A DNA stretch of 64,000 nucleotides, from contig NC_092862.1 of NCBI RefSeq assembly GCF_032062135.1, forward strand, positions 43,227,116-43,291,115, in the 5' to 3' direction. Within the stretch, counting starts at the first letter, position 1, and each line of letters begins with the position of its first letter. The position numbers and the translations under genes are program-made. Below, piece after piece: positions 11,946 to 23,220 of the stretch. The stretch comes from Pyxicephalus adspersus. Its lineage: Eukaryota > Chordata > Amphibia > Anura > Pyxicephalidae. Under the pieces are notes generated by a model. It was not told the origin of the DNA. It was given only the letters and a program-made list of their open reading frames with translations, and ran no database searches.

Positions 11946-12567
11946 ATTTTTATTAGGGATGAGCGAGCAAAATTTTTAGTTTCGATCTCGCTGCGAATCG
12001 GCCCTTTCTTGCTTACCGAACATGTAAGCGAGAACGGCCGTGTGATTCGCAGTGAGGTCGTGTTCGCAGGTGTACTGAGCTCATATGACCTCTCAATGGA
12101 GATTATTCATTGAGAGGTCATATGAGTTCAGAAGTACGCCTGTGGTCACAGCTGATTGGAGACCTGTGCCTCCAATCAGCTGTGACCGCAAGTTTCCACA
12201 GTCCAGGTTCCCAAGCTCCCTTGGCTGTACTTATCAATGATAAGTATAGCCCAGGAAGCATGGGAACCTGCTGTCACAGCTGATTGGAGGCACATGCCTC
12301 CAATCAGCTGTGACCGCAGCCGTACTACTGAACTCATATGACCTCTCAATGGAGAATCTCCATTGAGAGGTTATATGAGTTCAGCTGTAACTGTCCAGGT
12401 TCCCACAGTCACTGGGCTGTACTTATCATTGATAAGTACAGCCCAGGGACCGTGGAAACCTAGACCATGGATTCACGAAATCGGATCAGCGAAACTTCAC
12501 AAACCTATTGGAAGTTCCAGGAAATTTTCGCAAGACTTATGCCTAATCCCTTATCCCTAATTCTTGT
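11946..12567. mobile_element. hAT-like element filled with six long hairpins (hairpin-cargo element A)
   Basis: The element is 11,954-12,559, with ends TAGGGATGAGCGAGC and, in complement, TAGGGATAAGGGAT. The 8-bp flanks at 11,946-11,953 and 12,560-12,567 match at 6 of 8 positions, as expected of an aged hAT duplication. Next to the left end is a stem-loop (about 11,983-12,060) centred on CTTACCGAACATGTAAG. The interior is almost entirely palindromes in the order A-B-C-B-A-C. A is 12,072-12,135 and 12,329-12,383 (arms with CTCATATGACCTCTCAATG). B is 12,144-12,187 and 12,273-12,314 (CACAGCTGATTGGAGG). C is 12,204-12,270 and 12,395-12,461 (GGCTGTACTTATCA). No coding potential. Its ends and first stem-loop recur at 33,521-34,066 with different hairpins. 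Confidence 0.75.
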
Positions 12568-13640
12568 TCTAGTCATAGCTGTTAGCTATTGATCCTTCAG
12601 CGATTGTAGTAGGGCATATTCCCTTCGGGGGGCAAGAAGTGATAATGCCAAATCACTGAATATACCTCATTGTTGGCCCTTCACATTCATGTAAATAAAT
12701 TACATCATCTGCCTGCTATCAGCATTCTGATATCTGCCTGGACACAGGGCTAACACTGCCTATTACAGAATTTTATATTACAGTATTATATTACATCCTA
12801 TTCTCTCCTCAATACAAAACCTGCTTACCGCTGGACCAGCATTACAGAGACAGATGTCACATTACTATGATGACCCCCCACCCTAAACCCCGAAAAAGAG
12901 ACAATTTAAGTTTTTCCATTAAATTAAAAATAAAATTGGAAAATTAAAAATAAAAACACCATATCACTTTTGTTTTATCAAAATTATTTCAATAAAATCA
13001 CAATTTGCATATGCATATAGCTGGCAACCATATAAAAACATGGAATATGACACAAAGCAGTCTTCCCTAGATGGAATGCAGAAGTGTCATGACCCCTAAA
13101 CAATTCTGAGGTCTTCCACAAACCATAAGAACCACTCTTATAAAACTGGAATACTAGAATGTTGTAGAGTTGTCTAAAGTTCCCTAGTGGTTCACATTTG
13201 ACAAGTTCCAAAACAACCACTGCAATCAAAGTGCAGTCCTGGATATTTGTGCTTAGGAGAAAATACTCATCATTCAGATTCCAAACATGACTTCCTTGGC
13301 CTATTCCCTTTTGTTCCCACTGAAAAAATCGGACAACTAACTACAGTATGTCTTCCGGATTTGTCTGTACTTGGCTAGGATCTTTAGTTCCGTCTAGGTC
13401 TTTCTAGGCTCTTCGCTTTTCTGTTCATAGTTCCTTTCCAAGATATCTTTGGTTGGCCTTGTTTTTGAGAACCTTGAGGGTCCCAGTCCAAGCTTTTGTT
13501 TTTAATGGCCCCATTTTGTTGTCCTGTCCAGTTCTACTTCCTCTTCTTCCAACGAACATTATTTATTTTTATCTATTTATCTCGATATCTTATATTCTTC
13601 AAAGAAATTGACAGCACTTCCAGGTTACCAGGTGACACTG
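12568..13640. other. No recognised feature
   Basis: Unique-looking DNA with no repeat termini that I can pair. The 81-codon minus-strand frame at 12,984-13,229 resembles nothing I know. Confidence 0.4.
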
Positions 13641-13850
13641 CAGTAATATATTTATATATATTGTGACACCAAGGCAGGATTGAAGGTGGAAGGGAGATAT
13701 ATTTGCTCAAGATTCCTCTTTTATGTGAGATATATTTGCCCAAGATTCCTATGTGAAATAGCAGGTGGAAGACTCTCACCTGGGAGATAATTAATGAAGC
13801 ACTGAGGGTGGGGATATACCATAGAGCCAGGAGTTCAGTCAGTAGCTTGG

Positions 13851-14050
13851 CTTGGAGAGACACAGACAGGGGTCTGAGGAAGTTCAGCTCTGTTTGAAGA
13901 CACAGACAGGGGTCTGTGGGAGTTGAGCTCTGTTTGGAGACACAGACAGGGGTCTGTGTGGGTTTAGCTTGGTTGGAGACACAGACAGGTGGGCTGTGTG
14001 AGGAGCTCTGCTGAGAGACTCAGAAAGTCGGTCTGGGTGAGTGAGCTCAA
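13851..14050. repeat. Minisatellite, period about 40 bp, five copies
   Basis: The core CACAGACAGGGGTCTG starts at 13,861, 13,901, 13,941 and 13,980. A more diverged fifth copy (GACTCAGAAAGTCGGTCTG) is near 14,017. Each unit ends with a GAGCTCTG-like phrase. The repeat gives two overlapping 90-97 codon minus-strand frames (13,884-14,236) that are explained by the array. The flanking 13,660-13,850 and 14,050-14,190 look like parts of the same larger repeat, including a near-duplicate GAGATATATTTGC(T/C)CAAGATTCCT at about 13,695 and 13,727. Confidence 0.8.
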
Positions 14051-14199
14051 AAGTGAGTAGAAGGTTGCTGAAAGGTTGGTTTTGAGCTGACAGGGAGAAG
14101 CCCTCCAGCTGATAGACAGGGATGTCTTGATGTATAGTAAGTGCCGGACAGTGATCTGAGTTGGATGAACCAGACAAGTGTCATTTGACCCCCGCAAAG

Positions 14200-15840
14200 G
14201 TAATGATTGAGAAAAGAAAGAATTCAGGGGAGACAATATATATTTTTAAATGAAAAGTTGTAAGCATCCTGTTAGCTTGAACAAGTCCTCAAGGCACATA
14301 TTATTTGTCCTAAAAGCTGCTTCTCACTGTACATTTTTTCCCACTATTCTCTGTAAATTCTACAAGTTCTAGTGTATGAAAAATATAGTAAATCAGCAGT
14401 TCCAGGAATTTCTTACCTACCTCATATGGAATCAACAGAGATTCCACTGCCACTTAGATCATCTTCTCCATATTCAAGCATAAACAATTAAACAAATGTG
14501 TACTGCCCATTGGCTTAGCAAGAATGTGTTACGACAATCGGTGCATGTACAACCGATTTATTCAACTTTAACTCATAAAGAAATCCAACTTTTGAATAAA
14601 TGATTTATTAGCATTTGGAGTATATCATCCTTAAATTCATATCACAGTCCTCCCTGGTTACAATATAAAATTTTAATTAAAATCTATTTTACCTAAGGAA
14701 TTTTAATTACTTCTTGAGGAATGCTATTGTAACTGAAGTTTTTTTTTTCTTTAGAAGAAAGAGCTCTGGTATATCAGCTCTTGTATTTTCATCTGGATAA
14801 ATGTCCTTTAATACTGTGTTAAGCCAATTTCTAAAAATACTTACTGATTATCTGCTAACAATGGATCAAAGGAAGTATAATTAGGATCCTTTGTCATTCT
14901 TCTTCCATGAGCATGAACCTTAATATTTATCTTTTATTCAGCTTCTATTTTATTAAACCTTTCTTAAAGGGTAAAGAACAAAAGAAAGGTTAGAAGTTCA
15001 GGATAAAGCGGTATATTTATGACAATCTGTTTACAATATGAAAATTCCTTACCTTAGTGCTATCCTCATACTCACATTTCATTAATTTTGTTGTGTTCCA
15101 GCTCAAACTTTCAACCTAAACTTAAAATAAAATGTAATTTTTTTTGTTTTTTTCATATTCACCTTTATATTACTGTTATACTTCCTGATGTGTTTATAGG
15201 GTTAACTGTGTTTTCCTAATATATGCACCTATTGCAATTAAAATGAATGGGAAGGGAAAAATATATATACAATACCAAAAGGGAGCAAATAAGAGAAGTT
15301 CATTGTTAGGGTGCAATGCATACACTATTCTTTTGATTGAAAAGTGTAAAGAATTTTAAATGCTACTGATTTCAAAGTCATATGAACTTTAGCTAGATTT
15401 TAGTTAGAATAATAAGCTTTACCAATTGAGGATTATATCCTGTGATCACTGCATGTGTGATAGCTGCAATATTCAAATCTGTGCTTTGCCCAGGTGGTTC
15501 TCTTTACAGCACAGACCTTTATAGCAGTCTGCCTTACTTTCATTCCCCAGCAGCTCTTGTAAGCTTAAAGGAGCAAAAGAAAAAAAAACAGAATTTGAAG
15601 CAGCACAGGGTTATGTTTCTGTTCCTGTGCATTGAACAACACACTATTAAAGTTCTAATTACACTATGATGTTTTAGACCGATTTCAACATGTATGTATG
15701 TGGCACATAGTCACAAAATGCAATCTCAAGTCAAACTGTGAATGCCTATACCAATGTACTACCTAAAAAAGGAGAGTTTAAACTTAGCATATAGGTGTGC
15801 ACTGTCTGGCATCAACCATACCCCTTTAAAAGAGTTATTT
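14200..15840. other. No recognised feature
   Basis: AT-rich DNA with short homopolymers, no supported gene or repeat terminus. Confidence 0.45.
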
Positions 15841-15847
15841 GGAAATA

Positions 15848-16070
15848 TAAGGCCTGATTTATTAAAGCTAACCAGGGCTAGAAAAGATATACTATTATGG
15901 GAGAATCCAGGTGATCTACCAAACCTGGAAGGGATCTTGGCTAGGACTGAAATAATTTCTCAATAGAAAATTATTTTTGGAAAATTTATTGCAGGCTTGC
16001 TGGATCACCAGGTTCCCCCATGATAGTCTATCTTCTCTAGTCTTGGAGAGCTTTAATAAATGAGGCCTAA
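15848..16070. mobile_element. Palindromic element, GGCCTGATTTATTAAAG family, copy 1 (Harbinger-like)
   Basis: The termini GGCCTGATTTATTAAAG and CTTTAATAAATGAGGCC are inverted repeats, flanked by TAA at 15,848-15,850 and 16,068-16,070. A 3-bp TWA duplication is typical of PIF/Harbinger. The interior is a large dyad: GATC.A.CAAACCTGG on one side and the complement CTTGCTGGATCACCAGG on the other. No transposase. Related copies are at 16,519-16,748 and 21,275-21,467. Confidence 0.75.
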
Positions 16071-16518
16071 TCAATTCTAGTACAGTTAAAACTTTATATT
16101 GGCTCACATTGAAGGATAATGAATTGCCCCAGACATACTAGCTTTGGTGCAAGCCATCACATTTGTATTTGCCATTTTACTATTCATTAATAATGGTGTC
16201 TGGAACAATGCGACTAATTTAGTTTGGCTTAACTGTTTAAAAACTCAACCCATAGAATGTAACTGCTACTGCTGTACCCTTGTACTAAGAAAATATTTAG
16301 GAAATACTGCCTGTGATCTTTTCTGGTGTACAGACTATTACCTCCAATATATGGACTGAGGACTGAATGGGGTGTTTTAGTTAAAAATCTCCCCCATAGG
16401 GGTGATAACCAACAATAATAAAGACATACATATGTACATACATTAATATATGACAGAAGATCTTTCCTAAATATCAAAAGCTAAAAAAAGCTTGTTAATT
16501 ATGATTTATTTCAAAGGG

Positions 16519-16748
16519 TATGGGCCTGATTTAATAAAGCTCTCCAACGCTGGAGAACATACACTTCATCAGTAAAGCTGGGTGATCCAACAAACCTGGA
16601 ATAGATCTGGTCCAGGATTGAAAAGATTTGCAAACCACATAGAAAATTATTTTTAGGAAATCCATTCCAGAATTGTTGGATCACCGAGCTTCACTGATGA
16701 AAGTGTATCCTTTCCAGTCTTGGAGAACTTTAATAAATCAGCTCCTAT
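16519..16748. mobile_element. Palindromic element, GGCCTGATTTATTAAAG family, copy 2
   Basis: It begins GGGCCTGATTTAATAAAG at 16,522 and ends CTTTAATAAATCAGCTCC at 16,745, with TAT on both sides (16,519-16,521 and 16,746-16,748). The same dyad interior as copy 1 (GGTGATCCAACAAACCTGG versus GTTGGATCACC) makes a hairpin nearly the full length of the element. It lies only about 450 bp from copy 1, so the two could fold together. Confidence 0.75.
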
Positions 16749-17986
16749 GATAGGAAATAAAAATGTCGTTATGCTGTTTCATATGTACATTTAAATAATG
16801 CTTTCAGTGCAGGAAGCCATAAATAGTGACCCTAATTCTGCATTGCACTTTTAGTAAACATGTAGTTCCTGAAGGAACATTTTAGAGGCTGAAGGAAAGA
16901 GAAATCCTTTGCTTAAGTTTAGCAAAGTCTCACCCTCTTAAAATGTAACTCCAGTTAGCTGATTGTAAAAAGCAAAATGCAGGCCAATCTGTAAATGTTT
17001 TTAGTACAGGAGCAGGTCGGCTTCCATTTACACTTTTGCTGCTTTGAGACATCCAGTATTTTATCACGTTCTAATTATTATCATTCAATTATTATCATTT
17101 TATATCAATATATAGAGATAACCCAATTTGAAATGTGGACCAAAAAGTAATATTACAGTATAGTGTAGTACTAAAAATGTAAATAATTTTCACTGATATA
17201 AAAGCAATTCATTTTTGTATGCTGAGGACAGATACTTGACAAGTATTTTGTTAGAGGTCAACTTGTATGATAAAACAGATGACAACATTTTCTAGTTTGT
17301 TACCTGGAAAAGCATTTTTATTTTCCTGTTCTATAGTGTTACAATCATTATTCTTACGGTTACTATACACAGACTGATAATAACAAGCAATTTGACCAGC
17401 TCAAGCATCACTTGTGGACTGACACTCAGAAGTGCTTGTTATCTTGAAGACTTACTACTGCTGATGCTAGAGATGACTTATTTATCAAAGAAGAATATCA
17501 AAGCAATGAATACTGTCTAGGTTGATAGTGTTTTTTATATTTTCACTGTAGTGTCAAAACACTGATTGAACTTTGATAAAAAAAGGATTACAAACTGAAT
17601 TTAAGTTAAATTTCCTATATAAAAAAAGGACGTTTGCCCAAGCAGATGAGCTGCCAAGCCTATGAGAGACCTTTTAAACCTGCTGTTTGCAGTAATATCC
17701 AATCAGGTAAAATACACTGTCGAATTGTTCTTTTATGTTTGAAAGTTAAGTAGTGATGGCAAAGTCTGCTAGTACCACACATCTTTTTCTCCCTACTATC
17801 TCTCTAACAACTGATTTTACCATTGCTCAAGTCACATTGTTTTTTGTGTATTTTGCTTGGTTGACATAAAACTCTAACAAAAGAGAAACTGAGCTTCAAA
17901 TGTGTTGAGCTCTACCTTTTGAATGTAATACTAGCTGAGTACATCCTTTGGCCACTCACATGTGCCACCCAAATATTTCCTGTATC
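16749..17986. other. No recognised feature
   Basis: Unique-looking AT-rich DNA. No gene, RNA or repeat recognised. Confidence 0.4.
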
Positions 17987-18314
17987 TCCTACATCAGGTG
18001 TCCCCAACCCCCGGTCCGCGGCCTATGTCTAACAGGTAGACCACGGTTCAGGCCGGTGCACCTCCAAGCAGAGTTAGGGGAAGGACCGGCCACAGCCACA
18101 GATCACTTCTCCGGTACACATCGCAGGCTCAGGGCGGTAGGCGGGTTGTATCTCTGGACAGAGTGGGAGTGGGCAGGTTCTGGCATCATGACGTTACTCT
18201 AGTGGAAGTTTCTTCCCCTTTGAGTGACACACGGCTCCCCATGCATGCACGGTCCTGAGTCCGTGAATTTAGTGGTCCGTAAGCTCAAAAAGGTTGGGGA
18301 CCACTGTCCTACAT
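17987..18314. mobile_element. hAT-family non-autonomous element with exact 8-bp target duplication (inverted relative to 4.9 kb copy)
   Basis: The element proper is 17,995-18,306, running from CAGGTGTCCCCAACC to the complement of CAGTGGTCCCCAACC. The flanks TCCTACAT (17,987-17,994) and TCCTACAT (18,307-18,314) are identical, giving the 8-bp hAT duplication. The interior is the reverse complement of the element at 4,931-5,267. The 84-codon plus-strand frame over it carries no transposase motif. The exact duplication suggests a fairly recent insertion. Confidence 0.88.
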
Positions 18315-18344
18315 CTTGTCTACAAATTGGCCCAGCAAAGAGAA

Positions 18345-18634
18345 ATTGCCCCTGATTCATCAATAAAATCCCCGCTCGCTGGAAGTGCAAAAGTACGCGC
18401 GGCCATCGATCGCGGATTACCGCGGTCCGGACTCGAGTGTGCGCGTACACTCGCCTCACTGCCAGCCGGATTCCAGACTTCACAATAGGGAGCGCGAATC
18501 TGTCGCCAGTGTAAAGCTGCCGGAGATACGCGGCTCTTTTTCAGTTGCTGAATAGCGCGATCGCGTACGATTTTGGATCGCGAATACGAATACGCGACCG
18601 ATAATCCGATTCTGCTTGATGAATCAGGGGCATT
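18345..18634. mobile_element. CpG-rich palindromic element (Harbinger-like ends)
   Basis: Perfect inverted ends GCCCCTGATTCATCAA (18,348) and TTGATGAATCAGGGGC (to 18,631) lie between ATT at 18,345-18,347 and ATT at 18,632-18,634. The interior is packed with CpG (GCGCG, TCGCG, CGCGATCGCG), very unlike the surrounding DNA. The terminal CTGATT.AT.AA word resembles the GGCCTGATTTATTAAAG family, so both may be moved by related enzymes. Minus-strand frames of 94-123 codons over it have no recognisable domain. It sits about 30 bp after the hAT duplication. Confidence 0.72.
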
Positions 18635-18639
18635 ATCTT

Positions 18640-20095
18640 TTACAAGAATTACTCTTTTCATTTTGTACTGCACACAAATATCATTAATCAAGAAGCAAAT
18701 TATTTCTAATACCGTTTGCCTGATGCAAATTGTTGCATTTAAATGACCTGCATATACAAATATTTTGTTTCACATAATCAATTTATATAAAATATAATAA
18801 CACAAATCATTGTGTAAATTACTATAGGTAATTATTTCATATTGCATTACCCCGCTTTTGATTAAATCAATTCATAGTTTATTTGAGTATACATTTACAA
18901 AGCAATCATGATTTGATTACATTAATTCATGTTACTTCAATATGTAATTATGAATATTTGATTATGTACCTTAAATCATACCAATGCCACATATTGTATT
19001 ATAATTAATAAATCTTATTTACTAGATTCATTGATATGACATTAGAGGTAAATTACAATAATAAACGCATATATTGAGACACTCTTTTTCATTTATCCAG
19101 TGAGTTTGATAGGGCATTTGACTGATAATGAAAGCATTGTTCTCTATTCCACTTTTAATATTTTACATTTGGTGTAAAATGTGGACTCTATCCTAAACGT
19201 GCTAAATTGATTTTAATGTTGATTTGTAGAGTATATGTGTAGGTTTCATGCTCAGCTCATTAGGCTTTAACAGTTTCCTCTTGCTTTATTATTACCGTAA
19301 TGTGATTTAGTTCATTTTCACAATTGCACAATAGATTGCATATTGATTTGAAAAATGCCTATAGATTTACTAGTAACTCAAGTAAACAAGGTCTATTTTT
19401 GGTGGTTTTAGAAGGCTTATGATATTTAGAAAAATTTTAAAAGGCAAAGTGAAGTAAAAAGCTAGAAAGGTAAAAGTAAGAAATAGAAAAACCTTTTAAT
19501 TTCAATTTTAAAACACATTTATAACAGTACTATTACAACATTGTTATTACAGAAAGTACACATTTTATTTACAAGCTTGTTGCATTTATTATTAGTCTAA
19601 ATATATGTTTCTGCAACCTGCAACCCTTACATTGTTTACTTTTTTCAAAACATTTGCTTCTACTAAAAATTTAGGAACAAAAAATAAATACAGAAAAATA
19701 AATGAAAACATACAAAATGTTTGAAAAATAAAAACAGGTTGTTCATATAAAAACCTAACTATGGTAAGAAGGGAATGGGTTATTTAGGAGCTTAAGTTTG
19801 ACATTTAACTTGTATTTGAACTTTTTGTTATTAACTTTGTCTATTCTTCTTACTACGTATTTATTTTTTAATTATATCAGTTCATCTCCATGTGCATATG
19901 TGCGGGATCTAGCATTGCAACACTGAGGTCAAAAATGAACTGCCTCCCTGATGCATATTGAGAGGGGAAAAGAACCTTAAGGAAAACTTTGTCTGTGAGA
20001 AAAACACTGCTGGACTCCAAAAACAGTTTTTTTATGTAATAACATTTATTGCAGTGGCTAAATTACATTTTAGGTGCATAGATCCTTTTGAACCT
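18640..20095. other. Very AT-rich stretch, no recognised feature
   Basis: Dense TAAT/ATTA words between about 18,770 and 19,070, and long A/T runs to about 19,740. No gene or repeat terminus seen. Confidence 0.45.
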
Positions 20096-20098
20096 TGA

Positions 20099-20356
20099 AT
20101 TACATTACATTTTTTACAAATAAACATTCTTTCCTGATTGCAATTTTTTACCATTCACCTGTCCTTGCTCCATTGCGTGTGCTGCCATCTTCATCCGGTC
20201 TTCTACCGGGTTCCATAGCTTCTTAATGGGTTATGGAAGAACGACATAACTTTTATTTCACTCAGTATCAGTTGCCAGAATATATTGCGTTACCTTGGAA
20301 CCCCTTGGGGCTGCCCGGGTACGCAACGTATCCTGGCATCCTACACTAAATGTAAT
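20099..20356. mobile_element. Possible small inverted-repeat element
   Basis: Bounded by ATTACATT (20,099) and AATGTAAT (20,356). The middle has CpGs and phrases (GCTGCCATCTTCATCCGGTC, GGGTACGCAACGTATCC) unlike the flanks. The inverted ends are short and I could not identify a target duplication. Confidence 0.35.
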
Positions 20357-20359
20357 TAA

Positions 20360-21270
20360 AATAAAAAAAGGATTGCAAGCAGCCAAGGAAGAATATTTTA
20401 TTGCAAAAGGGACACCTGCTGTAAAGTTAAAGATAATCCTCCAATATGTAATTATTAAAATTACACATAAAATAAAACAGCATAAAATATAAATGCATAA
20501 ATATGTAAACAAAAATTAATCAAGAAATATCATACCACTATTGCTTTTAACACGTAACCTATAGCACAGACGCAAGTATAGCACAGCATCCTCTGCATTT
20601 ATAGAATCACTATATTACTTCACAATTATACTGGATTATTTGGTACATTTCTGGTATATAGAATGCCCATTAGATCTATTTATATATTCATTTCATTTAA
20701 CTGCATTCCTATACAGTATAAACTAGATATATTGGTAATTTACAAATGTACAATATCTTAATAGTAATCTTAATGGTTTAGAGTAATGGAATGAAATAAC
20801 CCATTATGGTCCATTAACACACTACAGCACAATTAGGCAGTTAATGCACATCCATAGTTTTCATAATATACAAAAGATATTCATGAGGCAATCAATGCAT
20901 ATTATAAGCTTCTGTCAGATTTGCTTAGACACTTCTTACATGATCAACATGGTAGGGAAATGTTATCCAGCAGAACAATAACTTTTGCTTTTGTAGTTAG
21001 AGGAGAAACTACAGATCATAGGGTCCCATAGCAAATTTTCGATCATCATTATAGCATCATTATAGACAATGCCTGAACTGATCTAAACATAAAGTATATG
21101 TTAATCAAGGACGGTCAATGTACTATTATTATTGCTGCTGTTTGGATTCAAATCGATTGCACAATTTTTCCGAAAATAAAATATTTAGTTTAGTTCTAAT
21201 AGAATTAATTGTGATTGTGCTAACTTATGGTAATTGTTTATAATATACTATACACTATGGTAATTGTTTA
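20360..21270. other. No recognised feature
   Basis: AT-rich unique-looking DNA. A direct duplication of CTATGGTAATTGTTTATAATA occurs near 21,225 and 21,257, just before the next element. Confidence 0.4.
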
Positions 21271-21274
21271 TAAT

Positions 21275-21467
21275 AGTCTCCAAGGCTGGAGAGGATACAC
21301 CTTCATCAGTGAAGCTGGGTGATCCAGCAAACCTGGAATGGATTTCCTAAAAGTAATTTTCTATTTTCAATCCTGGACCGGATCCATTCCAGGTTTGCTG
21401 GATCACCCAGCTTCACTGAAGAAAGTCTATCTTCTCCAGCCTTGGAGAGCCTTACTAAATCAGGCCC
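21275..21467. mobile_element. Palindromic element, GGCCTGATTTATTAAAG family, copy 3, left end missing
   Basis: It begins abruptly at TCTCCAAGGCTGGAGAGGAT and ends ACTAAATCAGGCCC, so about 18 bp of the left terminus is lost. The two halves (GGTGATCCAGCAAACCTGG at about 21,319 and its complement near 21,400) pair almost perfectly, making this the best-preserved hairpin of the three copies. The 60-codon plus-strand frame inside is not a gene. Confidence 0.75.
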
Positions 21468-21469
21468 AA

Positions 21470-22235
21470 TGGCTGTGAACAATGGGTTGTTAAGAAATTA
21501 AATGATAAACTGTCTCTGTCAACACCAGACAATGAGAGTTTTCACTGACACATGCAAATATTGTCAAGGAATGCATGGGGAGTATTCTTATAGGGTAATG
21601 GTGGTAAAGACTGTCTCACACAGCAACACCCAATACGTTATAGCTCTTACATACGGCAATGAGCATTCCTATTGGCTGGTTTTGTCAGGGTGATCCTGTA
21701 TATTAAAATCCAAAAGCCATACGGTATTACTTGACAACATGGGTAAACCTGTTGTTACAGTCATTATGAGCAACACTGAGGTAGCTAGAAATGTATACAG
21801 TGGACAGATACTTACACAGTTAGAGGCCCACAAATGCTGCGTACCTTGCTGATTGGTTTGCAAAATAACAACAAATGCAAGGAATTATAATTTAACACCA
21901 ATTTCCTAGCTTTTTTCTATTTTCTTTAGCTCACCAGACTTCTAGAATCAACTTTTGTTTTTAAGGGCATTAGCTTTGGGGTAAATTCTAAGCCAAAAAC
22001 AGGTGCTGAATGCCTATTTAAAGCCTATTGGGCTTGAGTCATGGTAAATTAATAAGGATAACCCTAAAATACATTATATGTCAAATCAGTCAGATCATTT
22101 TATGTCAAATGTCAAATGAGGAAAACCAGTAACAATGTATTTATATCATTATCCATGAAAAATGTATAAAGTCACCTATAACGTATTTTGCTTATTTTTT
22201 GTGTTACTTACCGCAAAATTTTTTATAGACATAGG
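21470..22235. other. No recognised feature
   Basis: No gene or repeat terminus recognised. Two 63-64 codon frames on opposite strands overlap at about 21,670-21,690 and look like chance. Confidence 0.4.
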
Positions 22236-22642
22236 TTAGGTACACATGTGCAATAATTATCATTGGAAAACCAACAACTAACGACAGATCTGCGATTATT
22301 CACGATTTGTTTGAACTATCGTATAGTGCACTATTCTGTACATGCTGTAACGATACAATTGTTCAAATATAATCCACCAATAATGTACACACACTAGATA
22401 CGATCATTTGAACGATGCAGGAAGTGACGTGTTCCGGAGAAAGTGTACCACAGAATCATCCCCGATCACTACAAGACCACACACACAATAGATATTGAAC
22501 GATTTTCGCCCAAACGGATCCACCAGAACGGTCGTTTGTTTCCAGCGACATTTCTCGTTCACCAACATCATTGGCCTGCCGTTTTTGTTGATGATTGGTC
22601 GTTATCCGTTCGTTTACAATGGCGATCCTGTACGTAGCCTTA
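22236..22642. mobile_element. TTA-flanked inverted-repeat element
   Basis: The left end after TTA (22,236-22,238) reads GGTACACATGTGCAATAATT. The right end reads CCTGTACGTAGCC before TTA (22,640-22,642). The complement GGCTACGTACAGG pairs with the left end if a short deletion is allowed there. The 3-bp TTA flanks fit a PIF/Harbinger target duplication. The interior has repeated AACGAT/ATCGTT words in both orientations. The 64- and 85-codon plus-strand frames inside have no known domain. Confidence 0.6.
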
Positions 22643-22644
22643 AA

Positions 22645-23189
22645 GTAGACTGTTTTGGTTTGTTTTTAAAGCAACAATCACATTCCAGGTTACAAACAAA
22701 ATATTTACATTTTGCTATGAATGCCTCCTATACACAAAAATTACATTGGTAAACTGACTGCCTACTCTTCAAAATCTTTTTAAAGTAATATTTTATTTAA
22801 AAAAATTGTATTAACAACTATGTCTTTTTATCACTGTCTACAAAAATTTTAACTAACTTCTCATTTCAATTCTTGGACTTTCCCATAGTGTTAAGGTCTG
22901 TAGTGTACTTTCTGTCACATGTTTCATTAGTCTCATTATCAAGGAAAGTTCTGCTATAAATGTGAGTTGTAAAATATTGTATTAAGCTAATCAATACAGG
23001 GCTTTCAATGAGAAACCTGTTAATTTCATTAACAGTGGTCAGATATAAGATACATAATTAATTCTTTGTATAAACCTGTCAGGACATTCTGAAACCATTT
23101 ATCATAGTGTTAAAACACATTTACCACCCTAGTAACATTCCAATAAAATTTTCTAATGGGTCACAGACTGTTCTCTTCTTCTTCTTCTT

Positions 23190-23220
<31 letters not shown>

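Noticed and set aside
18320..18691. 123-codon minus-strand frame
   Set aside because: It runs across the CpG-rich palindromic element and its inverted ends, so the repeat explains it.
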